From: an uncultured Spirochaetaceae bacterium
GTDB taxonomy: Bacteria > Spirochaetota > Spirochaetia > Treponematales > Treponemataceae
DNA: 40,470 nt
Direction of reading: 5' to 3'
Assembly: GCA_902778325.1 (NCBI GenBank)
Contig: CACYWZ010000018.1
Location: forward strand, 1 to 40,470
Shown here: piece after piece, positions 7,738 through 16,616 of the stretch
How the letters are laid out: the number at the start of each line of letters is the position of its first letter
Position numbering within the stretch: the stretch's first letter is position 1
The notes under the pieces: generated by a model
Told to the model about the DNA's origin: nothing
Seen by the model: the letters and a program-made list of their open reading frames with translations, nothing else
Database searches by the model: none
Program-made: the position numbers and the translations under genes

Positions 7738-9837
7738 TCAGACCTCGAAGTTGTCGATTTGCTCTCCGATTTTGGCGATTGAATCTTTCATTCCGGAGAT
7801 AATTTCGTAAAGGTTTTCGCCCGTCTCGCTGATGATGTCGGTGCAGTTTCTCATCTCGCGGACGCTGTCGTGCATGTCGGCAGTGGCGTCTTTGAGGCGC
7901 TTGACGTCGCTCAAAATAGCGCCGTTGCCGACTGACATCTCGGAGGATGCTCGGCGCACTTCTTCGGTGCTGCCGCTCATCGAGTGGAGCGCTTTTCCGA
8001 TTTGGGCGCTTCCGATTTGCTGCTCTTCCATGGCGCTCTTGATTTGCTTTACGATTTCGTCGGTATCGCTGATTTTTGCGGCGACAGACGAGAACATCTG
8101 GCTTGTCTTTTCGGAAGCAACGACGACTGAGCCGATGGAATTCTTGATTTTTCCGAGCTGTTCTCCGATTGAGCGCGACTGAAGGGCGGAGTTTTCGGAC
8201 AGTTTTCGGATTTCGTCAGAAACGACGGAGAAGCCTCGTCCTGCCTCCCCTGCGTGCGCGGCTTCGATTGCGGCGTTCATCGCCAGAAGGTTCGTCTGGC
8301 TTGCGATTGACGCGATGACTTTGTTTGCTTCAAGGAGCATTTCGCTTTGCTCTTCGATGAGGCTTATTCGCTTGTTCATCTCGCTTTGCATTTCGCTTCC
8401 CTGTCTTGAAAGCTCGCCGAGGTTGTCAAAAGAAGACGCCATTTTTTCAACGGAAGTATTCACGCTCGAGATGTTTCCAATCATCTCCTCGACGGCGGAA
8501 CTTGCTTCACAGACGCCTGCCGCCTGTGTCTCAATCATTCGCTCAAGGCTGCTGATGTTCGAAGCGATTTCGTTGACGGCGCTCGCTGTCTCGTTTACGC
8601 AATCGCTCTGCGAGTCGATTTGTGTATTCACGCGGTCGATGCTCATAACGATTTCGGCGATAGAGGTTGTCGTGTCCTCAAGACCGAGCGTGAGGTTGTT
8701 CTCGCTTTCAAAGAGGTCGCTTCTTGAGACTTTGATGTCTTTCATTATTGACTGCAACTTTTCGACGAACTTGTTGAAGCCGTCGGTGACGAGTCCGACT
8801 TCATCGCTTGTTGAAACTTCGAGACGCGTCGTCAAATCGGCGTTTCCCGAAGCGATTTCGTTTATGTTCTTGACGACTTTCTTTAGCGGACGAAGCGAAA
8901 TGTAGATGCTCGCCTGTGCTGTGATAATGAGGAAAACGGCTATTACAACGGAAATGAGTATCAAGAAGTTTCCGAGAGAGTTTGCGCTTTTGTACACGGT
9001 CTTTTCGGGAACGGAGAAGGCAAGCGACCACGAAGTTCCAGCAACTGGCGCATAAACAAGAAGGTGCTTTCCACCCTCTGCCCAAATCCAGCCATAGTTT
9101 TTGTTCTTGGCGCACATGTCTTTGGCAACCTCAGACAGTCCTTCATAATCCTTGTTGGGCTCTGTGAAGTTCACTTTCATCACGATGTCTTTTTGCGGAA
9201 AAGAGACGACAGTTCCTTTCTCGTCCAAAAGAAGCGCAAAGCCCTCGCCGCCGATGTTCTTGTTCTCAATGGCGCTAACAAGTGTTTCGTGGCTTATCGA
9301 TACTGCAAAAAAGCCGACTCGCTCGTCGTCTTTGCTTACGACTTTGCAAATGTAATAAACGGCATCGTCGGCGCTTTTTCCGACGGGGTTGCTGATGTAC
9401 TGGCTCAAGTTTCCGCTTTTCATTTTCTGGAAATATTCGGTGGCAGAAACGTCGAATGTCTCGCCTTCATCGGAATACGCTTTTCCTGTCTTGTAATCGC
9501 AATAGAAAACCGAAGTGAAATCTTTGCTCCTGATTTTCTTGTGATTCTTTAGCCACTCGGCGCACGTTTGGGCTGAAAAATCAGGCGAAGAAACGATATC
9601 GGACATTGTGTACATTCGAAGCTGCTGCATGAACTTTGAGTTTCGCTGATTGAGATTTGTGGCGAAAGAATCGACGAGCGATTCCATTGAATAGATAAAC
9701 TGTTCCTTTTGTGAATTTCTGGCTTTGGATACAGCGACAAAAACAAGAAGAGAAAGAAGAACAACAATTTCGCACCCGATTGTAAGACCGAAGCGAACGG
9801 ACATTTTGTTAAACATCTTCCCGAATTTCTTTTGCAT
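7738..9837 (-). CDS. Methyl-accepting chemotaxis protein with Cache sensor
   Basis: I start at ATG 9837, which follows AAGGAG at good spacing, giving 699 residues; an in-frame upstream ATG at 9939 lacks a site and overlaps the predicted promoter. Order of parts: membrane helix at about residues 16-38, a periplasmic region of some 260 residues that looks like a double Cache domain (motifs [48 protein letters not shown]), a second helix at about 305-328, a HAMP linker ([24 protein letters not shown]) and a cytoplasmic signalling coiled coil. The hairpin tip has the conserved [33 protein letters not shown]. There is no CheR-binding pentapeptide at the C-terminus. It passes ligand binding outside to CheA and flagellar control. 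The ligand is unknown. Confidence 0.93.
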   Translation of the reverse strand: MQKKFGKMFNKMSVRFGLTIGCEIVVLLSLLVFVAVSKARNSQKEQFIYSMESLVDSFATNLNQRNSKFMQQLRMYTMSDIVSSPDFSAQTCAEWLKNHKKIRSKDFTSVFYCDYKTGKAYSDEGETFDVSATEYFQKMKSGNLSQYISNPVGKSADDAVYYICKVVSKDDERVGFFAVSISHETLVSAIENKNIGGEGFALLLDEKGTVVSFPQKDIVMKVNFTEPNKDYEGLSEVAKDMCAKNKNYGWIWAEGGKHLLVYAPVAGTSWSLAFSVPEKTVYKSANSLGNFLILISVVIAVFLIITAQASIYISLRPLKKVVKNINEIASGNADLTTRLEVSTSDEVGLVTDGFNKFVEKLQSIMKDIKVSRSDLFESENNLTLGLEDTTTSIAEIVMSIDRVNTQIDSQSDCVNETASAVNEIASNISSLERMIETQAAGVCEASSAVEEMIGNISSVNTSVEKMASSFDNLGELSRQGSEMQSEMNKRISLIEEQSEMLLEANKVIASIASQTNLLAMNAAIEAAHAGEAGRGFSVVSDEIRKLSENSALQSRSIGEQLGKIKNSIGSVVVASEKTSQMFSSVAAKISDTDEIVKQIKSAMEEQQIGSAQIGKALHSMSGSTEEVRRASSEMSVGNGAILSDVKRLKDATADMHDSVREMRNCTDIISETGENLYEIISGMKDSIAKIGEQIDNFEV

Positions 9838-9898
9838 AAAGAACTCCTTATGATATGCAATTCTGGTGTGTTGACAAAAACCGTTTTTTATTGAGAGC

Positions 9899-9928
9899 AT
9901 TTTATCGTAAAGGCTGTGCTTTTTCCAA
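9899..9928 (-). promoter_or_regulatory. Predicted promoter of the chemoreceptor gene
   Basis: On the minus strand a -35 TTGGAA (9928-9923) and a -10 TAAAAT (9904-9899) are separated by 18 bases. This lies about 60 bases upstream of the start at 9837 and supports that start over 9939. Confidence 0.5.
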
Positions 9929-10012
9929 TAGCACAACAAAATAAATATGCGCTCCTTACAGAATGTTTTTAAAGCTTTTGTTCCATTTCAAGGCAAGGTG
10001 AGAAAAATGACA

Positions 10013-10041
10013 TTGAGAAAGATTCGATTTTCCTGTAATCT
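10013..10041 (+). promoter_or_regulatory. Predicted dnaX promoter; message may be leaderless
   Basis: A -35 TTGAGA at 10013-10018 and a -10 TAATCT at 10036-10041 are 17 bases apart. Transcription would then begin at about 10047-10049, on the dnaX ATG at 10048. No Shine-Dalgarno sequence precedes dnaX, which fits a leaderless message. Confidence 0.45.
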
Positions 10042-10047
10042 TTGCTT

Positions 10048-11871
10048 ATGGCTTATGAAGTAACAGCGACAAGACGACGCCCTCAAAAGTTTGATGACCT
10101 TGTAGGGCAGGAATTTGTCGCAAACACATTGAAGAATTCAATTCAATCAGGGCGCATTGCTCATGCATATCTTTTTTCAGGTCCGCGCGGGTGCGGAAAA
10201 ACATCCTCAGCGCGCATTATGGCAAAAGCGCTCAACTGCGAGAAAGGCCCGACGACAGAGCCTTGCGGAGTGTGCGATGCATGCCGCGAAATTGCGCGCG
10301 GCGCTTCTCTTGACGTTCGCGAGATAGACGGCGCGTCAAACACAAGCGTCAACGATGTTCGCGAAATCAAAGACGAGGTTGTTTTTCCTCCAAACTCAAG
10401 CCGCTACAAAATCTATATCATCGATGAAGTTCACATGCTTTCAACAAGCGCTTTCAATGCGCTTTTGAAGACAATCGAAGAGCCTCCCGAATACGTCATT
10501 TTCATTTTTGCGACGACTGAATTGCAAAAAGTGCCTGCGACGATAAAAAGCCGCTGTCAGCAGTTCAATTTCCATCTTGTGCCGATTGAGCGCCTCAAGA
10601 ATCTTCTTGGAGAGGCGGCGAGCGAAATCGGAATAAAGGCTGATGACGAAGCGCTTTATTGGATTGCGAAGGAGTCGACAGGCTCAGTGCGCGACGCTTA
10701 CACGCTTTTTGACCAAGTCGCGGCGTTCTCGGACGGCGAAATCACTTACGAGAAAATCCGCGACAAGCTCGGTCTTGTCGGAATCGAGCAGCTGAACTCC
10801 ATCTTCGAGAAATGCAGTTCGGGCGACACAGAAAAGACGCTTGAGGAACTCGATTTGATTTTGCAAAACGGCATCACAATCGAGCAGTTCATCACGAACA
10901 GCGCTCAATATATTCGCTCGATAATGCTCATAAAGGCGGGCGTCACAAAAGAATCTCTTCTTGGACAAAGCGCCGAGCGCTACAGCAAGAGCGTTCTTGA
11001 AAACTGGGACAAAGTGCGCATTGAAAGAGCGCTTTCGCTTTTCCTCGCGCTTTACCGCGACATCCGCTATTCGCTTTCTCCGCGCTATGAGCTTGACCTT
11101 GCGTTCTCGCGACTTTGCAACCTCAGGGACGCAGCAAGCTCGTCCGAAATCAAGATGGCAATCGAGGCGACAAGAAAGCTCCTTGTTGAAGGCGCTCCTT
11201 CTTCAGCGATTTCGCCAATGCAAGAAAGGCAAAGACAAAGAGAGCCGAGCATAAATCCTTCGATTCCGCAGTTTTCAATGCTTTCAGCGAACACGAGCGA
11301 AAACCGCTCTGAAAACGTGGGCGCTCCTGAAAAAAAGGAAGAGCCTCAAAGCGCTCCACATTCAGAGCCGAGCGCGATTCCGATGTTTTCAGCGCTGAAA
11401 GGCAGCGAGACTCCAAAAGAGAGCGCTCCAACAAAGACAGAAGAGCCTTTGCCAAAGGTTGAGCCAATCAAAGAAGAGCCAAAGCAAGAGAGCGCCGCTC
11501 CTCAAAGCGTTGCGCCTGTCGCACCAGCAGCGCCGAGCACAGAAAACGCCATTGATGCAGAAACGCTCAAAAGAGAGACAATCGAAGAGCTAAAATACAA
11601 CGAAGTTCTTGCGGCAGGCGCGCTTTCAGAAGTGGATTTCGAGATAAGCGGCAACAAAATCATTGCGACAGCCCCGAACCAGTATCAGCAGATGCAGCTT
11701 GAAGTTTACAAAAAGCAAATCATCGCTGCTCTCAAAAAAGTTTCGGGCAAAGAAATAGAGTTTGAAAGCGCAGTGCAAAAAGAGATTGTCCGCGAAAAAG
11801 TCGATATTCCAAAATCAGTACAGATTCTCCGCGATGAGTTTCGCGGCACAATAGTTGGAGGTAAGATATGA
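10048..11871 (+). CDS. dnaX: DNA polymerase III subunit gamma/tau
   Basis: The 607-residue protein is the clamp-loader ATPase of the replisome. Visible motifs: Walker A GPRGCGKTS at about residue 45, the four-cysteine zinc knuckle in LNCEKGPTTEPCGVCDAC, Walker B YIIDEVHMLS, and the sensor-1 region FATTELQKVPATIKSRCQQF. After the AAA+ and collar domains (to about residue 365) comes a Pro/Glu/Ser-rich linker and a C-terminal region of about 100 residues for tau functions. The start is ATG 10048; a TTG six bases upstream is less likely. An in-frame A AAA AAG heptamer at 11330-11337 lies in the linker and may allow a short gamma form. The stop overlaps the ybaB start (ATGA), indicating translational coupling. 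Confidence 0.96.
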   Translation: MAYEVTATRRRPQKFDDLVGQEFVANTLKNSIQSGRIAHAYLFSGPRGCGKTSSARIMAKALNCEKGPTTEPCGVCDACREIARGASLDVREIDGASNTSVNDVREIKDEVVFPPNSSRYKIYIIDEVHMLSTSAFNALLKTIEEPPEYVIFIFATTELQKVPATIKSRCQQFNFHLVPIERLKNLLGEAASEIGIKADDEALYWIAKESTGSVRDAYTLFDQVAAFSDGEITYEKIRDKLGLVGIEQLNSIFEKCSSGDTEKTLEELDLILQNGITIEQFITNSAQYIRSIMLIKAGVTKESLLGQSAERYSKSVLENWDKVRIERALSLFLALYRDIRYSLSPRYELDLAFSRLCNLRDAASSSEIKMAIEATRKLLVEGAPSSAISPMQERQRQREPSINPSIPQFSMLSANTSENRSENVGAPEKKEEPQSAPHSEPSAIPMFSALKGSETPKESAPTKTEEPLPKVEPIKEEPKQESAAPQSVAPVAPAAPSTENAIDAETLKRETIEELKYNEVLAAGALSEVDFEISGNKIIATAPNQYQQMQLEVYKKQIIAALKKVSGKEIEFESAVQKEIVREKVDIPKSVQILRDEFRGTIVGGKI

Positions 11872-12173
11872 ACCCATTTGATATTTTGAAGAACGCTGAT
11901 GCGATTCAGCAGCAGTTCAAGCAGTTGCAGGAAGGACTCAGCGAAGTTTCGGTAACAGGCTCTTCCGGCGGAAATCTTGTCAACGTGACGATTAACGGCA
12001 GAATGGAAGTCACAGCCGTCCGCCTTGACCCGATTGCCGTTGACCCTCGCGACATACAAATGCTTCAGGATTTAATCGTTGCGGCTCATCACGACGCAAT
12101 CACAAAATTGCAGGAAGAAGTAAAAGAGCGCTACGGCTCACTTCTTGGCGCAGTGCCGGGAGCAGGACTTTGA
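11868..12173 (+). CDS. ybaB: YbaB/EbfC nucleoid-associated protein
   Basis: This 101-residue protein belongs to the YbaB/EbfC family of small dimeric DNA-binding proteins. The opening NPFDILKNADAIQQQFKQLQEGL, the glycine-rich SSGGNLVNVTINGRMEV and the helix DPRDIQMLQDLIVAAHHDAITKLQEEVKE are the usual pattern. It coats and bridges DNA. The Borrelia homologue EbfC binds a GTnAC palindrome, which matters here because the window is full of palindromic arrays, although their cores do not match that site in general. Its ATG overlaps the dnaX stop by four bases and its TGA overlaps the TTG start of recR, so the three genes form a coupled operon. Confidence 0.94.
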   Translation: MNPFDILKNADAIQQQFKQLQEGLSEVSVTGSSGGNLVNVTINGRMEVTAVRLDPIAVDPRDIQMLQDLIVAAHHDAITKLQEEVKERYGSLLGAVPGAGL

Positions 12174-12757
12174 ACGCCCTTGACGAAATAATCGACAGCT
12201 TTTCGCGACTGCCGGGCATCGGAAAAAAGAGCGCCGCCCGTATCGCAAACAGCCTTTTGAGCGCAGACACAGTCTTTATGCAGCGCTTTTCGAGCCAAAT
12301 CGCAACACTTCAGGAGCGAATCCGCCCTTGCTCGATTTGCGGAAGCTGGACAGAAAAAGACCCATGCCCGATTTGCTCAGACTCACTTCGCGACAAGAGC
12401 GTGATTTGCGTCGTTGAGCAGCCGCAGGACGTGCAGACAATCGAAAGCTCGCACACATTCCGCGGACTTTATCACGTCTTGGGCGGAGTCATTTCGCCTT
12501 TGGACGGCGTCGGTCCTTCTCAGCTCCGCATCTCTGAACTCCACCAAAGAGTTAGCTCCGGAGAAGTCAGCGAAGTGATTATCGCCACAAACCCTACAGT
12601 CGACGGCGACACGACAGCGCTTTATATCCAAAAAGCACTTGAGTCAAGCGGTGTGAAAATCACGCGCCTTGCAAGCGGAATCCCGGCAGGCGGCGACCTT
12701 GAATACGTTGACCGCCTCACTCTCGACCGCAGTTTCCGCGGACGAACCGCAATTTAG
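12170..12757 (+). CDS. recR: Recombination protein RecR
   Basis: The 195-residue protein loads RecA at gaps together with RecF and RecO. It shows the helix-hairpin-helix near the N-terminus (DSFSRLPGIGKKSAARIAN), the four-cysteine zinc finger CSICGSWTEKDPCPIC, and a Toprim domain (VICVVEQPQDVQTIE ... YHVLGGVISPLDGVGP ... EVIIATNPTVDGDTTALYI) with the Walker-B-like C-terminal end. The start is TTG at 12170, overlapping the ybaB stop (TTGA). No ATG nearby would keep the helix-hairpin-helix, so TTG is well supported. Length is normal for the family (about 200). Array C begins right after, and partly resembles, the 3' end of the gene. Confidence 0.95.
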   Translation: MNALDEIIDSFSRLPGIGKKSAARIANSLLSADTVFMQRFSSQIATLQERIRPCSICGSWTEKDPCPICSDSLRDKSVICVVEQPQDVQTIESSHTFRGLYHVLGGVISPLDGVGPSQLRISELHQRVSSGEVSEVIIATNPTVDGDTTALYIQKALESSGVKITRLASGIPAGGDLEYVDRLTLDRSFRGRTAI

Positions 12758-12759
12758 GT

Positions 12760-13062
12760 GCACGCGGTTACTCAACGAAACGGTTGCTGAGCGTAGTCGA
12801 AGCACAAACTGTATTGCGGTTTTCCTGACTTTTCGCTTGGACGAGCTCCACCGCGAGAGGTTTTTGAAGAAATTTCATTTGGACAAGCAAAACCGCATGC
12901 GGTTGAAGCCATTTGATTCTATGGACAGTAAAAACCGCACGCGGTTTTTGAAGAAATTTCGTTTGGACGAGCAAAACCGCAAGAGGTTTTTGAAGAAATT
13001 GTGTTTGGACGAAAAAAAACGCAAGAGGTTTTCAAAGAAATTGTGTTTGGACGAAAAAAACG
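12760..13062. repeat. Array C: 42-base palindromic tandem repeat
   Basis: The landmark GGTT starts at 12818, 12859, 12901, 12943, 12985 and 13027, with steps of 41, 42, 42, 42 and 42. Each unit holds a core that is often a perfect dyad: AACCGCATGCGGTT at 12891-12904 and AAAACCGCACGCGGTTTT at 12931-12948. Other copies read CCGCAAGAGG and are decayed. The left edge (12760-12818) is irregular and contains an 18-base interspersed element. The GGACGA of the unit also occurs in the last codons of recR, so the array may have grown from the end of that gene. The 42-base step keeps a reading frame open (14-residue repeats such as RFLKKLCLDEKKRK); I do not think it is translated. Confidence 0.9.
12786..12803 (+). 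repeat. Interspersed element, family 2, half copy
   Basis: GCTGAGCGTAGTCGAAGC is one arm of the palindrome seen at 22010-22055 (TGAGCGGAGTCGAA there). It is embedded at the left edge of array C. Confidence 0.55.
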
Positions 13063-13077
13063 CAAAACAGACACAAA

Positions 13078-13117
13078 AAAAGAGGCTGTTCCAAAAGGAG
13101 AGCCTCTTCTTTTTTTG
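13078..13117. terminator. Bidirectional terminator between recR and the TraB gene
   Basis: AAGAGGCT at 13080-13087 pairs with AGCCTCTT at 13101-13108. An A-run precedes it and a T-run follows, so it can end both the dnaX-ybaB-recR transcript and the minus-strand TPR-TraB transcript. Confidence 0.85.
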
Positions 13118-13126
13118 CGCTATTTT

Positions 13127-14326
13127 TTAGTTGGCGAAGAACTTTGTAAGAACGCTCGCGATTGTCTTCACGAAGGAAGCGCCCGCGACGAAAGTTCCGA
13201 GCGAAGAGCCGAGAGATGAGAGGGCAAAGACAAGAAGCACTCTCAAAATGCGGTTCTTGTAAAAGCCTTTGAGGTTGCAATCGCTTTGAATCGACTCAAG
13301 GTCGCTGACTTTCGGCTTGCACAAAAATGCCTGCGCCAAGCCTGCGACCATGCCGCAGCCGACAAGCGGGCAAAGAGATGTGAAAGGAGCGCTCAGCGCC
13401 GCAAGCAAAATCGCAAGCGGGTGCGCCGCTGCCGCAAGAGCGCCGATTCCTGCAAGAACGGAGTTCCAGATGCCCCAAGAAACCATCATGTTCCAGCCGT
13501 TCTTTTTTCCGCCAAAATAAAAGCCTGCGGCGATAAGGGCGATGATGATGAGAGGAATAAGCCAGCCTATGACTTTTGCGCTGATTTTCTTTTCGGGGAT
13601 TTTCTCGATTTCGCTTGTGTCAGCAGAGCCTTTTCCTTCCGCGAATGCGTTCAAGTGCGCGACGACGCCCGGAATGTGTCCTGCGCCAAGAACCGCAAGC
13701 ACTTTCTCACCAGGGCAATTCCATATGCGGCTGGCAAGATACAAATCGCGCTCATCGATGAGGACTGTCTTCACTGCCGGAAGATAAGCGGACAGCTCGC
13801 TCATCATATTGTCCATTTCAGAGGAGTTCTTAAGGTTCTCGATTTGCTCGTCTGTGACTTCCTCTGTGTCGAAAACGGAGGCAATCATGAGCGAAAGGAG
13901 CTTGCATTTTCCGATGAGGGAGTTCTTTGCCCAAGCGCGTCTGAGCGTCGTCTGGACAGGGCGGTCAACCATTTCTGTCCGAATGCCGAGCGACTGCGCT
14001 GTCTCGTAAGCCGCCTTCATGTCCTCGCCCGGCTTCACGCCGACGTTTGAGCCCATCTTTTTCTGGAACGATGAGAGAACGACGTTTGCAAGCATCACGA
14101 AGCCCTGATTTCTTTTGAGGACGCCCACGATATCGAGGTTCTTCCAAGATTCCTCTTCGGTCATCGTCTTGAGGCGCTGCTCATCGAGCTCGATTGCCAC
14201 GCAGTCAGGCTTCTTCTCCTCAACTGCCGCTTTCACTTCATTGACGCTCTCGGCTGAGATGTGCGCTGTTCCGATGAGAACAAACTCACGTCCGCCAAGG
14301 TTCAAAATATGCTCTGTCTGACTCAT
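13127..14326 (-). CDS. TraB/PrgY family membrane protein
   Basis: I start at ATG 14326, one base after the stop of the upstream TPR gene, giving 399 residues; the longer in-frame start at 14380 lies inside that gene. The N-terminal half is a TraB domain: FVLIGTAHISAESVNEVKAAVEE, CVAIELDEQRLKTM, and VLAVLGAGHIPGVV near the end of the domain. The C-terminal third has several membrane helices (IPLIIIALIAAGFYFGG, HPLAILLAALSAPFTSLCPLVGCGMVAGL, LLVFALSSLGSSLGTFVAGA). Enterococcal TraB/PrgY lowers pheromone activity and is thought to be a protease; the GxxH and GHI motifs fit a metal site related to the Tiki family. The physiological substrate here is unknown. It is co-transcribed with the TPR protein. 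Confidence 0.85.
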   Translation of the reverse strand: MSQTEHILNLGGREFVLIGTAHISAESVNEVKAAVEEKKPDCVAIELDEQRLKTMTEEESWKNLDIVGVLKRNQGFVMLANVVLSSFQKKMGSNVGVKPGEDMKAAYETAQSLGIRTEMVDRPVQTTLRRAWAKNSLIGKCKLLSLMIASVFDTEEVTDEQIENLKNSSEMDNMMSELSAYLPAVKTVLIDERDLYLASRIWNCPGEKVLAVLGAGHIPGVVAHLNAFAEGKGSADTSEIEKIPEKKISAKVIGWLIPLIIIALIAAGFYFGGKKNGWNMMVSWGIWNSVLAGIGALAAAAHPLAILLAALSAPFTSLCPLVGCGMVAGLAQAFLCKPKVSDLESIQSDCNLKGFYKNRILRVLLVFALSSLGSSLGTFVAGASFVKTIASVLTKFFAN

Positions 14327-14327
14327 T

Positions 14328-15725
14328 TTACATCGTGCTCCATTCTGCAAGGCGGAACTCAAAGAAGAGAGGAGCGGCAAGGTTTGTCACCTGTGAATAA
14401 TACTCTTCGGCAATCTCGCGGCTTCCTTTCATATCATAAAAAAGCGCGAGGTAAAAATAGAGTTTTCCTTTTGTGGTCTTGTTTTTCTCTTCGCTTACGG
14501 CGCGGATTGTCGAGGTTTCTGCGTTGATGCCGCCGCCGTTGTCGTGATACATTCGCATAACGGAATAAACTGCCTTGTTCTCGCGGAAATCCTTCAAGAC
14601 TGTTGCAAGATACGCCTTGCACTTGAGGTAGCTGTCTTTTTCGTTCTGGCGATAGTAAGTCGCTGCGACCATCATCGGATAGGACTCGTTTTTCGGGTTG
14701 TAGCTCGAAGCCTTCAGGAAGGCATTTCGGGAATTGATGAACTCGTTTTTGTGCCAGTACAGGATGCCGAGCGCCTCATAGGCGTAATAATATTTTGGAT
14801 TTGTCTCGGTGACTTTTTTCCATTGCTCGATTTCTTCTTCAAATCTTTCCTGCTCGTCATAAAGGGCGGCAAGATATGAATAGGCCAAGAAATAATCAGG
14901 GCGAAGGCTAACTGCAACTTTCCACTGCTCCTCAGCCAAATCCTGCTTTTCTCTCGTCTTTGCATAAGAGCCGTAATCAAGGCGATAATCATAGTTGTTC
15001 GGGTCATACTCGATTGCCTTCACAATGTATTTTTCAGCCTCTGCATATTTGTCATCTTCTGCGGCGAGTTTTCCGAGATATGCGTTGGCGCTGGCGTTTT
15101 TCGGGTCAACCTGAAGCATTCTGGTGAATGTTTTTTTGGCGCTTTCGATGTCGCCCGCGTAATAGCTTGTCTGACCGTAGCCAAAAAGAGCGGAAGTATT
15201 GTTCGGGTCTTTCAGCATTGCCGTTCTGTAATATTTTCTTGCGGTCGCATAATCCTTTGAAAGCGCCAAGTCCTCGGCATATTCGATATTCGCCTGAACA
15301 TTCTGAGGGTCTTTCTGGAGAATTGCCTTCAGCTCCGCGCTGCGCTTTCTTGTGTCGCCGCGCATTTTTGAAATCATAGATTTTAGCTCAAGAACGTCCA
15401 AATTATCGCTCTGGACTGAAAGAAGGCGCGTGCAAAGCGCTTCCGACTCGTCTAGGCGCTTGGCAGAAAAAAGAATAGACGCTTTCAAAAAAAGAATATC
15501 AAAGTCGTTTGCCATATCGTTTGAAAGAGAATCAAACAAAGCAAGCGCACCATCAAAATCATTATCGTTAAGGTACTTCTGGAGTTTTGTTGCAAAATCA
15601 GACCTTTGTTCAGGAGAGACTTTGTTCAGTGTAATCGGCGTTTGAACTGCGCTGAAGAGCGGAAGCGCCGACGAAAGCATAAGAGCGGCTGTTACAGCGG
15701 CTATCTTTTTGTTGAAACGTGTCAT
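14328..15725 (-). CDS. Periplasmic tetratricopeptide-repeat protein
   Basis: The 465-residue protein begins with a signal peptide ending ALPLFSA and then consists of TPR units from about residue 35 to 440. Clear repeats include ANIEYAEDLALSKDYATARKYYRTAMLKDPNN, ALFGYGQTSYYAGDIESAKKTFTRMLQVDPKN and ANAYLGKLAAEDDKYAEAEKYIVKAIEYDPNN (each shown in part as a 34-residue pattern). It should be a soluble scaffold in the periplasm. The start ATG follows GAGG at good spacing. The TraB-family gene follows one base later. No specific function can be assigned. Confidence 0.85.
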   Translation of the reverse strand: MTRFNKKIAAVTAALMLSSALPLFSAVQTPITLNKVSPEQRSDFATKLQKYLNDNDFDGALALFDSLSNDMANDFDILFLKASILFSAKRLDESEALCTRLLSVQSDNLDVLELKSMISKMRGDTRKRSAELKAILQKDPQNVQANIEYAEDLALSKDYATARKYYRTAMLKDPNNTSALFGYGQTSYYAGDIESAKKTFTRMLQVDPKNASANAYLGKLAAEDDKYAEAEKYIVKAIEYDPNNYDYRLDYGSYAKTREKQDLAEEQWKVAVSLRPDYFLAYSYLAALYDEQERFEEEIEQWKKVTETNPKYYYAYEALGILYWHKNEFINSRNAFLKASSYNPKNESYPMMVAATYYRQNEKDSYLKCKAYLATVLKDFRENKAVYSVMRMYHDNGGGINAETSTIRAVSEEKNKTTKGKLYFYLALFYDMKGSREIAEEYYSQVTNLAAPLFFEFRLAEWSTM

Positions 15726-15956
15726 TTTATCCTCAAATAATTATAGTGCCTTACTTTATCATTGCTTATGAAAGAAATTCAAGTATTTGTGCATTTTGAC
15801 TTTCAGATTTCATGTCCAAAGGGTAGTTAAGTGTATTCGAGCAGTATAGAAGGAGTCTTGCTAGAAATATTTTTATATGGAAAATTTGACGGCTGAAATA
15901 TAATGCCGCCTATTTTTTTGAGCACAGACAACGCTCTTTTGCTTAAGCCAACAGGC

Positions 15957-16395
15957 TTACTCGCCTGTGTAATCAAAGACAATTTCTGCCTTTTTGAGAG
16001 ACTTGTTATGCTTGTCGACTTTTATGGCTTTCCATTCCTTTTTGCTGCCGCGATAGTAAACGGTCAAAGAAGAATTGTCGTCTCCAAATCTACAATCGCC
16101 GATGCTCTTCACGCTCACAGGAATCACAATCGCTCTGCCTAGGAAGTCTGGAACAGATGTTATGCCGTCAGGAAGCGACAAGCGTTCTGCACGTTCAAAG
16201 GAGGGAGAGCGAACAATGGCATTTGCTTTTTGAGCCGCCTTAATCGCAGTGTAGTCGTCCGCGCTTACAGCCTTTTGAGCCTGTAACGATGAGGCGGGCA
16301 TGCGCCAAGTTCCCGAGCTCGATTGCGTCCTCGCCGCAATGAGTGCCCGTCAATGCCGAGATGCAAAGTAGCAACATACCTACTAATTTCTTCAC
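15957..16395 (-). pseudogene. Frameshifted leucine-rich-repeat (BspA-type) secreted protein remnant
   Basis: From GTG at 16395 a signal-peptide-like start reads VKKLVGMLLLCISALTG, but that frame soon diverges and stops. The adjacent frame, open from about 16350 to the TAA at 15957, reads SADDYTAIKAAQKANAIV and then a leucine-rich-repeat end: LPDGITSVPDFLG, IVIPVSVKSIGDCRFGDD, LTVYYRGSKKEWKAIKV. The last motif is typical of the end of BspA-like LRR_5 surface proteins. Joining the two frames needs one shift near 16340. So this is either a broken gene of about 145 codons or a gene with a sequencing error. Only one or two repeats remain where intact family members have many. A shorter intact product from ATG 16301 (114 residues) is possible but would lack a signal peptide. 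Confidence 0.6.
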
Positions 16396-16616
16396 TTTGA
16401 AGCTTCTTATATATTGAGTGATTATAAACTAAGTTATGTTATAAAATAATTCAAGACTAAAACAAAGTATTTCCCTTAAGAGAAATAGGAAATTTTCACG
16501 CTTTTTATGTGAAAAAAGTGCAAAATGAGTACATTTCCATAGTATCTCCCTAGACTATTAAGAATATTCATTGTATTATGAAAAAAATCACAAACACCCA
16601 TTTTTGGAGGGAACTT

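Noticed and set aside
12669-13130. Plus-strand open frame of 153 codons with 14-residue repeats over array C
   Set aside because: It starts inside recR, follows from the 42-base period, runs through a terminator and has no start signals.
13286-14050. Plus-strand frame of 254 codons opposite the TraB-family gene
   Set aside because: It is the antisense shadow of a well-supported gene and shows no known domain.
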